A stretch of 55,684 bases of DNA from an uncultured Ruminococcus sp. GTDB taxonomy: Bacteria > Bacillota > Clostridia > Oscillospirales > Acutalibacteraceae. The notes beneath the pieces were generated by a model. That model was not told the origin of the DNA and did not search any database. It saw only the letters and a list, made by a program, of their open reading frames with translations. This document shows, in pieces, positions 42,336 to 52,164 of the stretch. Where the stretch lies: the NCBI GenBank assembly GCA_902776185.1, contig CACYPH010000012.1, positions 1 through 55,684 on the forward strand, given 5' to 3'. Made by a program: the position numbers and the translations under genes. Each line of letters opens with the position of its first letter. Position 1 is the stretch's first letter.

Positions 42336-44354
42336 TTATTCAACGGTATCCGCAAAGTATGCGTCAAGATCCTCCTTCGGGACATACAAAAGCATATCCT
42401 GATAGACGATCTCATAAAACTGTTCATTGCTAAGATAGCCTACGACCGTGACCTCGTCGTCCGTATTCAGCTCGAACGCCATCGAAGCGTAATCGGGGCT
42501 GTCATAGACATAGACGTCATCGGTACAGATCATCGGTCTGAGGTACTCTTCATCGTAGACATAGTCCGCGTCCGGTGACTTAGAAAAATATTTGGACAGG
42601 ACATAGCCGGTAAAGAGGTTACAGCGGACCTTATAGAACTCTCCCTCCAGCTCTAAAAACTTCACCGCAGTCCCGGCGGGGATCTCGAGATAATACTCAG
42701 AGGTGCGGGAGGGATTTTTGTGCAGATATACGCCGTACCTCGCGCGGTTATAGTAGGTCACTTCTGGCTCGGTCGGCTCGTCGGTCGCCTCGGTGGGTTC
42801 TTCGGTCGGCGCTTCTGTCGGCGCCTCGGTCGGACGCTCGTCGGGGATATACAGCATGATCCTGGTGCCGGGCTCAACGGATGAACCCCCTTCGGGGACC
42901 TGCTCAACGACATAATTCTGGGTCATATCACTTTGGATGGTCCCGACGTCCCATGTCAGCCCCGCCGCCTCGATTTCCTCTTTTGCATCGGTCAGCTTTT
43001 TGCCCGTCACATCGGGGACGGAGATCATCTGCACCTCGGTCGGCGCTTCGGTGGGCTGCTGCGTTTCGATCTCAGTCGCCGACGTCGGCTCGGTTTTATT
43101 GCCGGATTTGCCGAAAATCGAATCGCTGAACACGATCAGCAGGACAATGCCGATGACCAGCAAACCTGCAACGACCGAAATGATAATGACAGGAGCGGAT
43201 GATTTTTTCTTTTTCGCCGGCTGACGGCGGGAATCCTCCGCCTCGTAGCCGCGGGTGTGATTCTCGGGCAGCCGATCATCCGACGAAAAGCTGTCGCCGT
43301 AGGTCTTGCTCCGATCGCCGTAGATCCTCTCTTTGTATGCGCCGTCCTCAGTGCGGGATTTCAGCACCGTACCGGCGGTGGTATTGATATTGACCCCGCC
43401 GCCTGCGCGCGCGATGGTCACAAGCTCGATCAGCTCGGTCATATTCTGACAGCGGTTTTCTCTGTAGACCGCCAAGCCGTACATCAGGACGTCCTCGAGC
43501 GACGCAGAGATCCTGACGCCCAGTCGCGACGGCGGTACAAGATTATCCGAATGGATACGGTCAAGCCCGTCCTCCGGCACCTCGCCGGTGATACAGCGAT
43601 AGAGGGTCGCGCACATTCCGTAAACATCGGTCCACGGTCCCTGGTTTCCGTTCTTGCGGTACTGCTCCTCGGGGGCGTAGCCCTGCTTGAGCATGACAGA
43701 CATTTCTTTTTCCTCGTTGGTAAAGTGCCTTGCCGAGCCGAAGTCCATCAGCTTCAGCGTGCCGTCCTTGAGGAACATGATATTGTCGGGGCTGATGTCA
43801 CGGTGGATGATGCCCGCGGCGTTGATTTTCTCCAGCGAGCGCATCACCGGCAGCATCAGGTCGAACGCCTTGTCGGCAGGGATCGGACCGTAGGTGTTCA
43901 GATACTTATTCAGGTCGATACCGTCGAGGTACTCCATGATGATGTACGCCGTACCGTTCGCCTCAAAATAATCGCGGACGTCGACGATACCTTTCTCAGC
44001 GGAAAACTTTGCGACGTTGCGCGCTTCTGTCAGAAAACGCTGTTTGCCTTTTTCAAAAAATGCCCGCTGCTTATCGGAATTGACGGTGACGATGCTTTCC
44101 TTGAAGCTGTTGCGGTTAGTGTAGCCGGAGGGATAGAACTCCTTGACGGCAACGCGCATATCCAGCGTCGTATCGCGGCCGATATAGGTGATGCCGAAGC
44201 CGCCCTCGCCGATCGCGTACCCGACCAGATACTTGTGGTTGAGCACCGTACCGGGGCGCAGATGATGCGCGGCGACGCGTCCGTCATTCTCTCTGTGACA
44301 ATACGGACAGACCGGTGAGCTTCCTTTTTGATTCATGCAGTGATAACAATACAT
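42336..44354 (-). CDS. zinc-ribbon Ser/Thr protein kinase with PASTA and SH3-like external domains
   Basis: 672 residues. A zinc ribbon (CYHC...CPYC, 3-20) is followed by a kinase domain (about 35-300) with GEGGFGITYIGRD, VAVKEFYP, HRDISPDNIM, DFGSARHF and the activation motif QGYAPEEQY. A KKKK juxtamembrane stretch and transmembrane helix (about 395-418), a PASTA domain (about 450-515), a Thr/Glu/Pro-rich linker with PTEAPTE repeats and a C-terminal SH3-like pair (about 550-660) follow. This is a wall-sensing kinase like PknB/PrkC. Start at 44354 has GGAGG 5 nt upstream. First gene of the operon with the FHA-ABC exporter, PP2C and two transpeptidases. Confidence 0.93.
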   Translation of the reverse strand: MYCYHCMNQKGSSPVCPYCHRENDGRVAAHHLRPGTVLNHKYLVGYAIGEGGFGITYIGRDTTLDMRVAVKEFYPSGYTNRNSFKESIVTVNSDKQRAFFEKGKQRFLTEARNVAKFSAEKGIVDVRDYFEANGTAYIIMEYLDGIDLNKYLNTYGPIPADKAFDLMLPVMRSLEKINAAGIIHRDISPDNIMFLKDGTLKLMDFGSARHFTNEEKEMSVMLKQGYAPEEQYRKNGNQGPWTDVYGMCATLYRCITGEVPEDGLDRIHSDNLVPPSRLGVRISASLEDVLMYGLAVYRENRCQNMTELIELVTIARAGGGVNINTTAGTVLKSRTEDGAYKERIYGDRSKTYGDSFSSDDRLPENHTRGYEAEDSRRQPAKKKKSSAPVIIISVVAGLLVIGIVLLIVFSDSIFGKSGNKTEPTSATEIETQQPTEAPTEVQMISVPDVTGKKLTDAKEEIEAAGLTWDVGTIQSDMTQNYVVEQVPEGGSSVEPGTRIMLYIPDERPTEAPTEAPTEEPTEATDEPTEPEVTYYNRARYGVYLHKNPSRTSEYYLEIPAGTAVKFLELEGEFYKVRCNLFTGYVLSKYFSKSPDADYVYDEEYLRPMICTDDVYVYDSPDYASMAFELNTDDEVTVVGYLSNEQFYEIVYQDMLLYVPKEDLDAYFADTVE

Positions 44355-44453
44355 TGCATCCTCCAAAATTGCGATGAGATGAGAATCCATTCATCGAGGG
44401 GCGCCGGACAGATCGTCAAATTTGTCTGCTACCCCATACTAATCTAATATAGT

Positions 44454-44482
44454 ATTATACCATTCGACAAAATGGGTGTCAA
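44454..44482 (-). promoter_or_regulatory. promoter of the PASTA-kinase operon
   Basis: Minus-strand TTGACA (44477-44482), 17-nt spacer, TATAAT (44454-44459): full consensus. The leader to the start codon is about 95 nt. Confidence 0.9.
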
Positions 44483-44540
44483 TATCATCGGGGTATTTCG
44501 GCAGAGCAGAAAGGATTTCCTGCACATCTTTAAGAAAGCA

Positions 44541-44570
44541 AAAAGACCGCTTCAAACGAAACGGTCTTTT
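44541..44570. terminator. terminator of sbcDC
   Basis: AAAAGACCG (44541-44549) pairs with CGGTCTTTT (44562-44570) and is flanked by A and T tracts in both directions. Confidence 0.8.
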
Positions 44571-44587
44571 ACTCATATGATTGACTG

Positions 44588-47353
44588 TCAGGCGCGGATC
44601 ACGGCGACACTGCCGCCGGACGGCTCTTTTGTGACGACGATCTGCCTGTCGATCTTTTCTTTCAGCTCCGCAACATGGGAGATGATGCCGACCAAGCGAT
44701 TTGCTTCGGTCAGTCCCGCAAGCGCCCTGATCGCCTGCTGCAGCGATTCTTCGTCGAGTGAGCCGAAGCCCTCGTCGACAAACATGGTATCGAGCCGTAT
44801 CCCGCCGGCGGAGGACTGGATCTCGTCCGATAACCCCAGCGCCAGCGACAAAGACGCCTTGAACGTTTCGCCGCCGGAAAGCGTATTGACGCTGCGCTCG
44901 CTGCCGTTATAGTGATCGACCACATTCAGCTCCAATCCGCTCTGACTGCGGTTATTCATCGCCTGTGCGGCGCGTTTTAGCTCAAACCTGCCGCCCGACA
45001 TCACCATCAGCCGTGTGTTGGCGCGCGCGATGATGCGGTCGAAGTAGGTCATCTGGACATAGGTTTCCAGCATGATCTTCTCTTTGCCGGAGAGTGTGCC
45101 GTTCGCGGTATCGGACAGCGCCTTCACCCATGTCAGCCGCTTTTCAACAGCGGTGATCTCATCCGCTTTTCTGCGAATATTGCCGAGGATCGAAATGTTG
45201 GTGGTATGGCGGGTGGAAACCGTCTGTCTCTTCTCGAGAAGATCGGATTTTTGCTCCGACGCTTCAGCGAGCCGTGTTTTCTCAGCGTCGATATCGCAGC
45301 CCTCTTGATCGGTCAGCACCTTCTTCGCTTCGTCGATCGCCGTTTTCAACGAGGCGACCTCTTTATCGCACGCCGAATAGTCGTCGGAGGCGGTTTTGAT
45401 GCTGTTCTCCAAGGCTTCTTTCTGTCGGGTCAAGGAATCGATCTCGCTGTTCGCTTTTTCCTTTGACGCAAAGCTCAGCTTCTTTTGGAGCGCCTTGATC
45501 GATGTTTCAAGCGAATCCTTCTGCGCTGTCAGCGACGCTTGTTTTTTCTCCAGCGCGGCAGAGTCCTCGTTCGCCTTCTCGAGCTGCTGCTCGGTCAGAG
45601 GAATCTGCTCCTCGAGCTTCGCCCTGCGGTCGGACTTTGCCTTTGCGGCTGTCAGCTTCCGATCAAGCAGATCGGACTGCGTTTGTATCTGTTCCTTCTG
45701 TGTGATCAGCCTGTCTGCGATCTCGTCAAAAGACACTGCACCGAATGATTTTTCCGCGCTTTTGAGGATCGCTTCCTTCTTCGCCGCGATCGTCGCGCCC
45801 AATGCATTCGCGCTTTCGCTCGCTTTTGCGGCGAGTTGTTCGGCATTTTCTGCCGCCGCTTTGCTTTGCTCCAGCTCGTCCTTCGTCGGAGCATCGAGCG
45901 ATACTGCCGCAGGAGCTGGATGTTCTCTTGATCCGCACACGGGACACGGTTCATCGTCCGCGAGCGTCTGCGCCAATACGCCCGCCTGTTCGTCGAGGTA
46001 TGCCTTGTGCTGAGTGTCATACCTCTGCTTTTTGGACTGTGCATCGGCTGATTTTGTCAGATAATCCGCCTGCTTATCGGCAAGATCATTTTGCAGTGTT
46101 TTCAGCTCGTCCATCGCATCCTCGATGTCCGTCATCTCAGCAAACTGCTTTTTCAGCGATTCCTGTTCCGCTTCCAGTTTCAGCTTTTCCTCGTCGGCAT
46201 TTTTGAGAGAGGCTTGCTCCTGCTTTTCTTTGACGAGCTGTTCTTTCAGCGATTGCGCGTCCTTTTTTACCTTTTCGATAGCAAGCGCGGTGGCTTTAAC
46301 GGATTCGTACAGCGTATTCAGCACCGTTTGCTTTTCTTCGACATCATCGTAATCGGGCAATTCTGCTCTCAGCGCGGAAATACGGTCGTTGCGCTTTGTG
46401 ATTTCCGGCTGTTTTTCCTGCGCCCGATCGAGCGCTTCTTTCAGCATCTGTAATCGCGGGACAGCTTCGGTCAGCTTTTGTTCGGACGCCTTCAACAGCG
46501 CCTCTGTTTTTTGCTGTTCCTGCACCTTTGCGATGCGCGCGGTGATCACGGAGATCTCCTTTTCGACCGCTTCGAGTGCTTCATCCTGCTTTTCCAGCAG
46601 AGCATGATCGTTCCCGATCAGCTGCTCTAACAGATCGACGACCTCGTCCGTCGGCATCTCTCCTGCGATCGCCTTTTCGACCTTGATGCTCAGCGGATCA
46701 TCCGCATCATACAGCATCCCGCCGATATACTGACGGATGCTGTCGGTCGCCTTTGCATATGCCTTGTAAAGCTCTGCCGCTTCATTCTTCAATCTCAGCT
46801 GCAGATCCGCGTAACTGCCGGTATGGAACAGCTTCTGGAATATCTTTTTGCGCTCGTCGGTGGACGCCATCAAGAGCTTTTGGAAATCGCCCTGTGCGAT
46901 CATCGCGATCCGCGTAAACTGGCTGCGGTCGATGCCCATGATCTCGACGACCGCCTTGTTGACCTCCCGGAGCTTGGTAACGACACGCCCGTCGGGATAA
47001 TGCAGCTCGGCGTTCGGCTTTTCGAGCATCATCCCCTCGCCGCGGGTCTTTCTGCGCTCATATTCGGGATTGCGCCTGACCGTATACCGCTTGCCGGCAT
47101 ATTCAAAGGTCAGCTCGACAAAAGTCGGCGTATCGGGCGCGGCGTATTTGGAGCGAAACATCTCCGCACTGCGATAACTGCCGCTCGCTTCGCCGTACAG
47201 CGCGTAGGTGATCGCATCAAAGATCGTGGTCTTGCCCGCGCCGGTATCGCCCGTGATCAGGTACAACCCGCCTGTCCCGAGCCGCTCGAGGTCGAGGTCG
47301 GTTTTGCCCGCATAAGAGCCGAAGGCGGACATCGTCAATCGGATCGGTCTCAT
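44588..47353 (-). CDS. sbcC: exonuclease SbcC subunit
   Basis: 921-residue SMC-like ATPase, partner of SbcD in the nuclease that opens hairpins and trims blocked DNA ends. Walker A is GDTGAGKTT (about 35-43). Long coiled coils flank the central zinc hook DDEPCPVCGSREHPAP (about 455-470). The C-terminal lobe has LSGGETFKASLSLALGL and the Walker B FVDEGFGSLD. Start at 47353 overlaps the sbcD stop by ATGA, with GGGAGAAG upstream. Normal length for the family. Confidence 0.95.
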   Translation of the reverse strand: MRPIRLTMSAFGSYAGKTDLDLERLGTGGLYLITGDTGAGKTTIFDAITYALYGEASGSYRSAEMFRSKYAAPDTPTFVELTFEYAGKRYTVRRNPEYERRKTRGEGMMLEKPNAELHYPDGRVVTKLREVNKAVVEIMGIDRSQFTRIAMIAQGDFQKLLMASTDERKKIFQKLFHTGSYADLQLRLKNEAAELYKAYAKATDSIRQYIGGMLYDADDPLSIKVEKAIAGEMPTDEVVDLLEQLIGNDHALLEKQDEALEAVEKEISVITARIAKVQEQQKTEALLKASEQKLTEAVPRLQMLKEALDRAQEKQPEITKRNDRISALRAELPDYDDVEEKQTVLNTLYESVKATALAIEKVKKDAQSLKEQLVKEKQEQASLKNADEEKLKLEAEQESLKKQFAEMTDIEDAMDELKTLQNDLADKQADYLTKSADAQSKKQRYDTQHKAYLDEQAGVLAQTLADDEPCPVCGSREHPAPAAVSLDAPTKDELEQSKAAAENAEQLAAKASESANALGATIAAKKEAILKSAEKSFGAVSFDEIADRLITQKEQIQTQSDLLDRKLTAAKAKSDRRAKLEEQIPLTEQQLEKANEDSAALEKKQASLTAQKDSLETSIKALQKKLSFASKEKANSEIDSLTRQKEALENSIKTASDDYSACDKEVASLKTAIDEAKKVLTDQEGCDIDAEKTRLAEASEQKSDLLEKRQTVSTRHTTNISILGNIRRKADEITAVEKRLTWVKALSDTANGTLSGKEKIMLETYVQMTYFDRIIARANTRLMVMSGGRFELKRAAQAMNNRSQSGLELNVVDHYNGSERSVNTLSGGETFKASLSLALGLSDEIQSSAGGIRLDTMFVDEGFGSLDEESLQQAIRALAGLTEANRLVGIISHVAELKEKIDRQIVVTKEPSGGSVAVIRA

Positions 47354-48486
47354 ACTTCTCCCTCCCATACGCGCTCGATCATATCGCTCATGAACGCCGA
47401 CTGTTCCTCAGACAGCGGCACACCGTTCTGCTTTTCGTAGAATTCGGCGAACAAAGTGAGCGGACTTTTCGTTTCAATATTTTCTGCCGCAGTCAATTCT
47501 GCGTGATGACGCGTTCTGCGGTTGTCGTAATCCAGCTTCATCAGATTGCGGTAGATCACCCTCAGCTTGGATACCGCGTCGGGGATATCCTCCTCGTCGG
47601 TCAGGGTGATATGCACATAGTCTTCTGTGTAAGAGGTGTTTTCGTAATAGCGCTTCGCCGTCAGCTCGTCATAAGAACCTTTCAGCTCGACCATATCGCG
47701 CAGCGGGCTCAGCGGCACGGTGCGGATATCAAGCTCGCCTTTTTCCCGAAGTGCAACGATGCTGACGGATTTTTCGTGCTTTGCTTCCGAGAACGAGTAC
47801 TTGAGCGGTGTGCCGCAGTAACGGATCCGTGCGCCGATATTCTGCGGGCCGTGGATATGCCCGAGGGCGACATAGTCGAACCCGTCAAACACAGACGCGT
47901 CGACACTATCAGAACCGCCGACAGAGATCTCCTCGCTCTCTGAGCGCGACGCGCCTGTCACGAACTGATGCGTCACCAAAATATTCCGATGATCGGAATG
48001 GATATCCATCCCGCCGATCGCTGTTCTGAGAGCGTCGGTATAGGATTCGATGGTTTCCTCGGGATAATAACGGCGCACGTGGACGGGCTTGATGAACGGC
48101 AGCAGATAGATATCGACCGCGCCGAATTCATCCGTCAATCGGAACGATTCGACCTTGCCGTCATACACCGGCGAAAAGTGGATACCGCTCAGATCCATCA
48201 ATCGGCTGCCGAAAGCAAGACGCTCGGGCGAATCATGGTTGCCGCTGATGATAAAGGTCTCGAGCCTGCGATCGGCAAGGCTGACGAGAAATTCGTCAAA
48301 GACCTCGACCGCCTCTGCGGGAGGCACGGATTTATCGTACACGTCGCCCGCGATAATCACACCGTCGGGGTGTTCATCGTCGATGATGTTGAGGATCTTT
48401 TTCAGGATGTATTTCTGGTCATCCAGCATCGGGAACTCGTTGACCCGCTTGCCGAGATGCAGATCGGATAGATGTATCAGCTTCAT
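47350..48486 (-). CDS. sbcD: exonuclease SbcD subunit
   Basis: 378-residue calcineurin-like nuclease. Metal motifs are visible: HLSDLHLGK (residues 4-12), AGDVYDKSVPP, SGNHDSPERLAF, and the VTHQF and ALGHIHGPQ histidines. It forms a complex with SbcC, encoded immediately downstream with overlapping codons. 59 bp separate it from the SGNH-like gene upstream. Confidence 0.95.
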   Translation of the reverse strand: MKLIHLSDLHLGKRVNEFPMLDDQKYILKKILNIIDDEHPDGVIIAGDVYDKSVPPAEAVEVFDEFLVSLADRRLETFIISGNHDSPERLAFGSRLMDLSGIHFSPVYDGKVESFRLTDEFGAVDIYLLPFIKPVHVRRYYPEETIESYTDALRTAIGGMDIHSDHRNILVTHQFVTGASRSESEEISVGGSDSVDASVFDGFDYVALGHIHGPQNIGARIRYCGTPLKYSFSEAKHEKSVSIVALREKGELDIRTVPLSPLRDMVELKGSYDELTAKRYYENTSYTEDYVHITLTDEEDIPDAVSKLRVIYRNLMKLDYDNRRTRHHAELTAAENIETKSPLTLFAEFYEKQNGVPLSEEQSAFMSDMIERVWEGEV

Positions 48487-48545
48487 ATTTTTCCTCGTAT
48501 ATACCGCGGGGAAGGCAACGCTGCCCTCCCCTGCTTTGTTGCTGT

Positions 48546-49697
48546 TTAATTGTCAGGCAAGTAATCCTTCAAACGCTCGATCAGCTCGCAATCCTCGCTC
48601 AGCTCGCGGCGTTTGCCCTGTTTGATGAGCCTGTCGCTGTAGTTGTAATACGCCTCATAGTAGTCGGCGCAGGTTTCCCATTCCGCTTGCTGGCTATCGC
48701 TGAGCTCGCGCGGGCTGACAGAGTAATGCTGTTTGAGATAATCGGTCAGAAAAGCGGTAAACTTCTTCTGCCCGTAAACATTCAGATGATCGAGATTATA
48801 AAAATCGTGATTCTCGTCCAGCTTTGTCAGCGCGATATCACGCTCAAAGTTGAGATAGTCAAAGCCGTATTCCTCGACGATCTCGCCGACGGTATTGCTG
48901 CGCGCAAAGCGGTCGAAGGTTCTGCGCACGACGATATGCGGAAAACGCGCGAAAACGACGTTGTCGAGCTTTTCATCCTTGCAGAATTGCAGAAGATCGC
49001 GCAGACCGTTTTCTTCGACCTCGGTGAGAGGTTCCTTGACATTCGCGGAATCGGGCAGCGAATCGTTCATCGATCGCTGGGTGTTTTGGAAAATGTTGGT
49101 TTCATTCAAGATCCCCTTGAGGTAGTTATAACCTCTGATCTGATCCTGTATGATGGTTTTTTTATAGACCTGCTCTTTATTATGCCGGGTATCGCTCCAG
49201 ATGCCGTGGTACTTGATAAACGGGAACAGGTATTCGATCGCCTGATCGCCGGTATTCTGCATGATCCACTCTGCCTTGTTGAGATCCAGCGGAACGTTAT
49301 CGGCATAATTGCGCAGATTCGGTTCTTTCGTCGCCTCATGCTCGTCGCCGTAGACGGCGCCGTTGAGCTCGATAACGATCAGGTCGGGATCCTGGCGGCT
49401 GAGGATGTTTTTTAATTGGCTCTTGTAATTGAGGATGGAATTCGCCTGGGTCGCGAAGAGATAGCTTGTCACGCCGCCGTTCTCATACGCATAGCCCGGG
49501 GCGATATCGGAGTAGACCTCGCTTGCGCCCAGATACACGATATCGAGTGAATTTTTATCCTCTTCATAAAAGCCCTTGAGCCGCTGGCGGTTATGGTCGG
49601 CATGGCAGAAAACATATTCCTGCAGCAGTCCCACCGTCAAAGCAACCGCGAGTATCAGGCACAAAAGCTTGATGACTGTGAAAATGCGTCGCTTCAT
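48546..49697 (-). CDS. SGNH-hydrolase-like membrane-anchored protein
   Basis: 383 residues with one N-terminal transmembrane helix (about 5-25), the rest extracytoplasmic. The segment IVYLGASEVYSDIAPGY resembles block I of SGNH hydrolases (the nucleophile Ser in GAS), and DHLNVYGQKKFTAFL near residue 320 gives the Asp-x-x-His pair. DltD and AlgX-like proteins share this layout and act in O-acylation of surface polymers; the role here is inferred. I start at 49697, where MKRRIF begins the helix, rather than at 49739. Confidence 0.75.
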   Translation of the reverse strand: MKRRIFTVIKLLCLILAVALTVGLLQEYVFCHADHNRQRLKGFYEEDKNSLDIVYLGASEVYSDIAPGYAYENGGVTSYLFATQANSILNYKSQLKNILSRQDPDLIVIELNGAVYGDEHEATKEPNLRNYADNVPLDLNKAEWIMQNTGDQAIEYLFPFIKYHGIWSDTRHNKEQVYKKTIIQDQIRGYNYLKGILNETNIFQNTQRSMNDSLPDSANVKEPLTEVEENGLRDLLQFCKDEKLDNVVFARFPHIVVRRTFDRFARSNTVGEIVEEYGFDYLNFERDIALTKLDENHDFYNLDHLNVYGQKKFTAFLTDYLKQHYSVSPRELSDSQQAEWETCADYYEAYYNYSDRLIKQGKRRELSEDCELIERLKDYLPDN

Positions 49698-49727
49698 ATG
49701 ATCACATATCCTTATATGATAAGAAAA

Positions 49728-49751
49728 GCAGGGACACATCAGCGCCCCTGC
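49728..49751 (-). terminator. terminator after the lipoprotein gene
   Basis: GCAGGG (49728-49733) pairs with CCCTGC (49746-49751), then TTTTCTT on the minus strand. Confidence 0.65.
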
Positions 49752-49757
49752 CGAGTA

Positions 49758-50318
49758 TTAAACGTCGTAGTAGTAGCTGATTTCCTGTACCTTGTCGTCC
49801 TGGACGAAGAACTGCAGTGACTTGCCGTCGCCGCCTTCATAAGCGTAGTACATACCGACCTGCTTGTAATCGGAGCCGTAAGCGGCGGTGACGTCGGCAA
49901 CAGCGGCGCCGACCTCGATGCCCTTAGAGGTAGCGATACCGGGCGCATTAACAACGATCTCGAGCACGCGGTCCTTGCCGTCGAGCGGATAGGTGTTGAG
50001 CACAAAGCCGTCGTAGGTATAGGTTTTGTCGTCGCCCTCACCGTGACAGCTCAGCTGAGAGGACACATCCTTTGCTTCGCCGAGCTGAGCGACAGCCGCA
50101 TCAGCGTCGCCGTTGAGTTCAACGGTCACGCCATTATAGCTGAAAACCAGATCCTCAGCCGTCAGAGCGTCGGTATCAGCGCTTTGGCTCTCGGAAGTCG
50201 TATCCTTTTTCTCTTCTTTTTTATCGTTCCCTGCTTTGTCCGAGCCGCAGCCGACAAGCGCGGCAGTCAGCGACAAAGTCATTATTACAGCTAATAACAG
50301 TGATAATGTTCTTTTCAT
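49758..50318 (-). CDS. predicted lipoprotein
   Basis: 186 residues. The signal peptide MKRTLSLLLAVIMTLSL ends in the lipobox LVGC, so it should be acylated at Cys and held at the membrane. A Lys/Glu/Asp-rich linker follows, then a compact domain of about 140 residues with YNGVTVELNGDADAAVAQLG near its start, suggesting duplicated small alpha-beta units. Function not recognised. Of three tandem ATGs after GGAGG the third (50318) has the best spacing. Confidence 0.8.
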   Translation of the reverse strand: MKRTLSLLLAVIMTLSLTAALVGCGSDKAGNDKKEEKKDTTSESQSADTDALTAEDLVFSYNGVTVELNGDADAAVAQLGEAKDVSSQLSCHGEGDDKTYTYDGFVLNTYPLDGKDRVLEIVVNAPGIATSKGIEVGAAVADVTAAYGSDYKQVGMYYAYEGGDGKSLQFFVQDDKVQEISYYYDV

Positions 50319-50426
50319 CATCATACCTCCACACATCTATTATTTTATTTATTATACCTCTATCCGACGGATTTGTCACTATGCAAAATAGCGAAATATA
50401 CCGGTTTTTATCAAAAAAACATCAAA

Positions 50427-50458
50427 ACAGGCGCAAACAAATGAGTGTTTGCGCCTGT
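50427..50458 (-). terminator. terminator after the dockerin protein gene
   Basis: ACAGGCGCAAACA (50427-50439) pairs perfectly with TGTTTGCGCCTGT (50446-50458); the minus strand continues TTTTGATG. Confidence 0.9.
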
Positions 50459-50488
50459 ATCATTGTCAGATTTTGGAATTTATGCTGT

Positions 50489-52096
50489 TTACCACGAACC
50501 GATCATACGGTTTGCGTTCCAGCCGGAGGTAGTATAGGTACCGCCGAGCTGAGTGGTCAGGTCATCCGTCTGGTTCCAGACAGAGCCGTTGTTCCAGTCG
50601 ATATCCATGTTGGGATCGGCACGGACAAAAATGATGTTGGAATCCAGATCGGTAAAGACGACCGCAGATGCACTGCCGTTACCCTTGACCCATCTGCCTT
50701 CGCCGCTGCCCCATGTCCAAGCGTACCACGCCTCGGGCTCGGTACTGGTCGCCGAAGCGTTCAGGGTCACGCCGTTGCCGGGAGTAGGCGTATCGGGCTT
50801 TGTGGTCGGGGTGACAACAGGCGTTGTGCCGTCGGAATACTCGCCGACCTTGGTCGAGGTATGGTAGCCCGCAAGCCAGCGCTGGATACCGGTCGCATCA
50901 AAGATCGTCAGGTCGTTGTCGCGGTCGACGTCGCCTGCAGCCAGACCGTTGCCGGTGAGAGTGGAAAGTCCTGCCAGATGACGCTGGATCACGGTCGCGT
51001 CAAAGATGCTGATGACGCCGTCCTGATCCGAATCGCCCAAGAGGACCTTGCCGGCAGGTGTGGGGATGACGGGCTTGGTCGTCGGGGTGGGAGTTGTCGG
51101 GTTGACCGGCGTGATCGAGCCGCCGTCATAGATCGTCCATGAGCGGTTGTCGCCGAAAATCATCGAATTGTAGTTCAGATCCAGACCGGGGTCGCCGTCG
51201 CCGGGATAGCGGTGGTCACTTGCATCGCGATCCTCGGTAAAAATAGCTCTGCCGTTCTCAAGACCGAGGGGTACGTCGTAGTACCAGATATTGCCCGAGC
51301 CCTGTGTCATCAGCTGACCGGGCCATTCGCCGTTCGAGATGATACTGCCGTTGTTGTCGGCGTAGATATAGCAGTAGACCTGCGACCAGTTATAGTTGTT
51401 ATTGTTGAAGTAGACCGTCTGGGTCGCATTGGGATCGACCTTGGTGTAGGTGTAGGTCGCCTGATCGGTCTGAGAACCGTTGGTCGCGCGGACGGTCACG
51501 GTGATCTTCGAGCCTGCGCTGACGCCGGAGCCGATGGTGATCGTCTGACCGTTTGTGAAGCTCTGGTAAGAACCGCCGTTGATGGAGTAGGTACCGGAGG
51601 TCGCATTGCTGTAGCCGAGGGTCACGCTGAGGGTATCGGTCTTGAAGGTCGAAGAACCGGGATTTGCATATACGGTGGGACCTGCCGCGGGCTGGTCATA
51701 GATGACCGCTACGCCGGTGTCGCCGATATGGCCGCTGATCGAGCTGCCGTTGACGGTCCATGTGCTGCCGGAAACCTCATCCTTGTAGGTGCCGGAGGGA
51801 ACGAGACCGCCGCCGTTCTGAACGGTGATATCGAAGTTCGAGCCGCTCGGGGAGACGATGACTGCACCGCCGCCGCGGCAGACGACAAAGCAGCCGTTAT
51901 CGGTCAGAAAATATTCCTTTGTGCCGACCATTGCGTTATGGAAATGGTTGACAGCCGCGATCTCTTTCGCGGTAAAGTGAGTGCTGCCCTTCTTGGCATA
52001 CTGGATGCTGTCATGATTTTTCTCAAAGGGTCTTGAGAGGTACAGCGCCTGAGAATCCGTGTGGCTTTTCGCGTAAAATAAAAAAACTTTTCGCAT
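50489..52096 (-). pseudogene. 5'-truncated dockerin-bearing alpha-amylase (catalytic barrel missing)
   Basis: The frame of 535 codons starts in AT-rich DNA with no ribosome binding site. From about residue 14 it reads DSQALYLSRPFEKNHDSIQY, which matches the end of GH13 alpha-amylase catalytic domains; the barrel with its catalytic acids is gone. What remains: the GH13 C-terminal beta domain (about 35-135), an Ig-like domain (145-215), a starch-binding CBM26-like module (about 225-325), a type I dockerin with two calcium repeats (DSDQDGVISIFDATVIQRHL and DVDRDNDLTIFDATGIQRWL, about 355-420) and a second carbohydrate-binding-like domain. The junction (about 52058) abuts the prophage. Probably disrupted by integration, the 5' part lying beyond the far prophage end, or a deletion remnant. 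Confidence 0.8.
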
Positions 52097-52108
52097 AAAT
52101 TAAAAAAA
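52065..52108. repeat. tandem 22-bp repeat at the amylase/prophage boundary
   Basis: Two adjacent 22-bp units (52065-52086 and 52087-52108) match at 20 of 22 positions, each beginning CTTTTCGC and ending in an A-tract. They lie between the amylase remnant and the prophage terminator and may be recombinase arm sites. Confidence 0.6.
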
Positions 52109-52164
52109 TCAAAAATATCCACAATTTTGCATATTTTTGAAGAATAATTTCTCTGAAAATAGAA

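Noticed and set aside
51212-52036. Plus-strand frame opposite the dockerin protein
   Set aside because: Antisense to identifiable starch-binding and dockerin domains.
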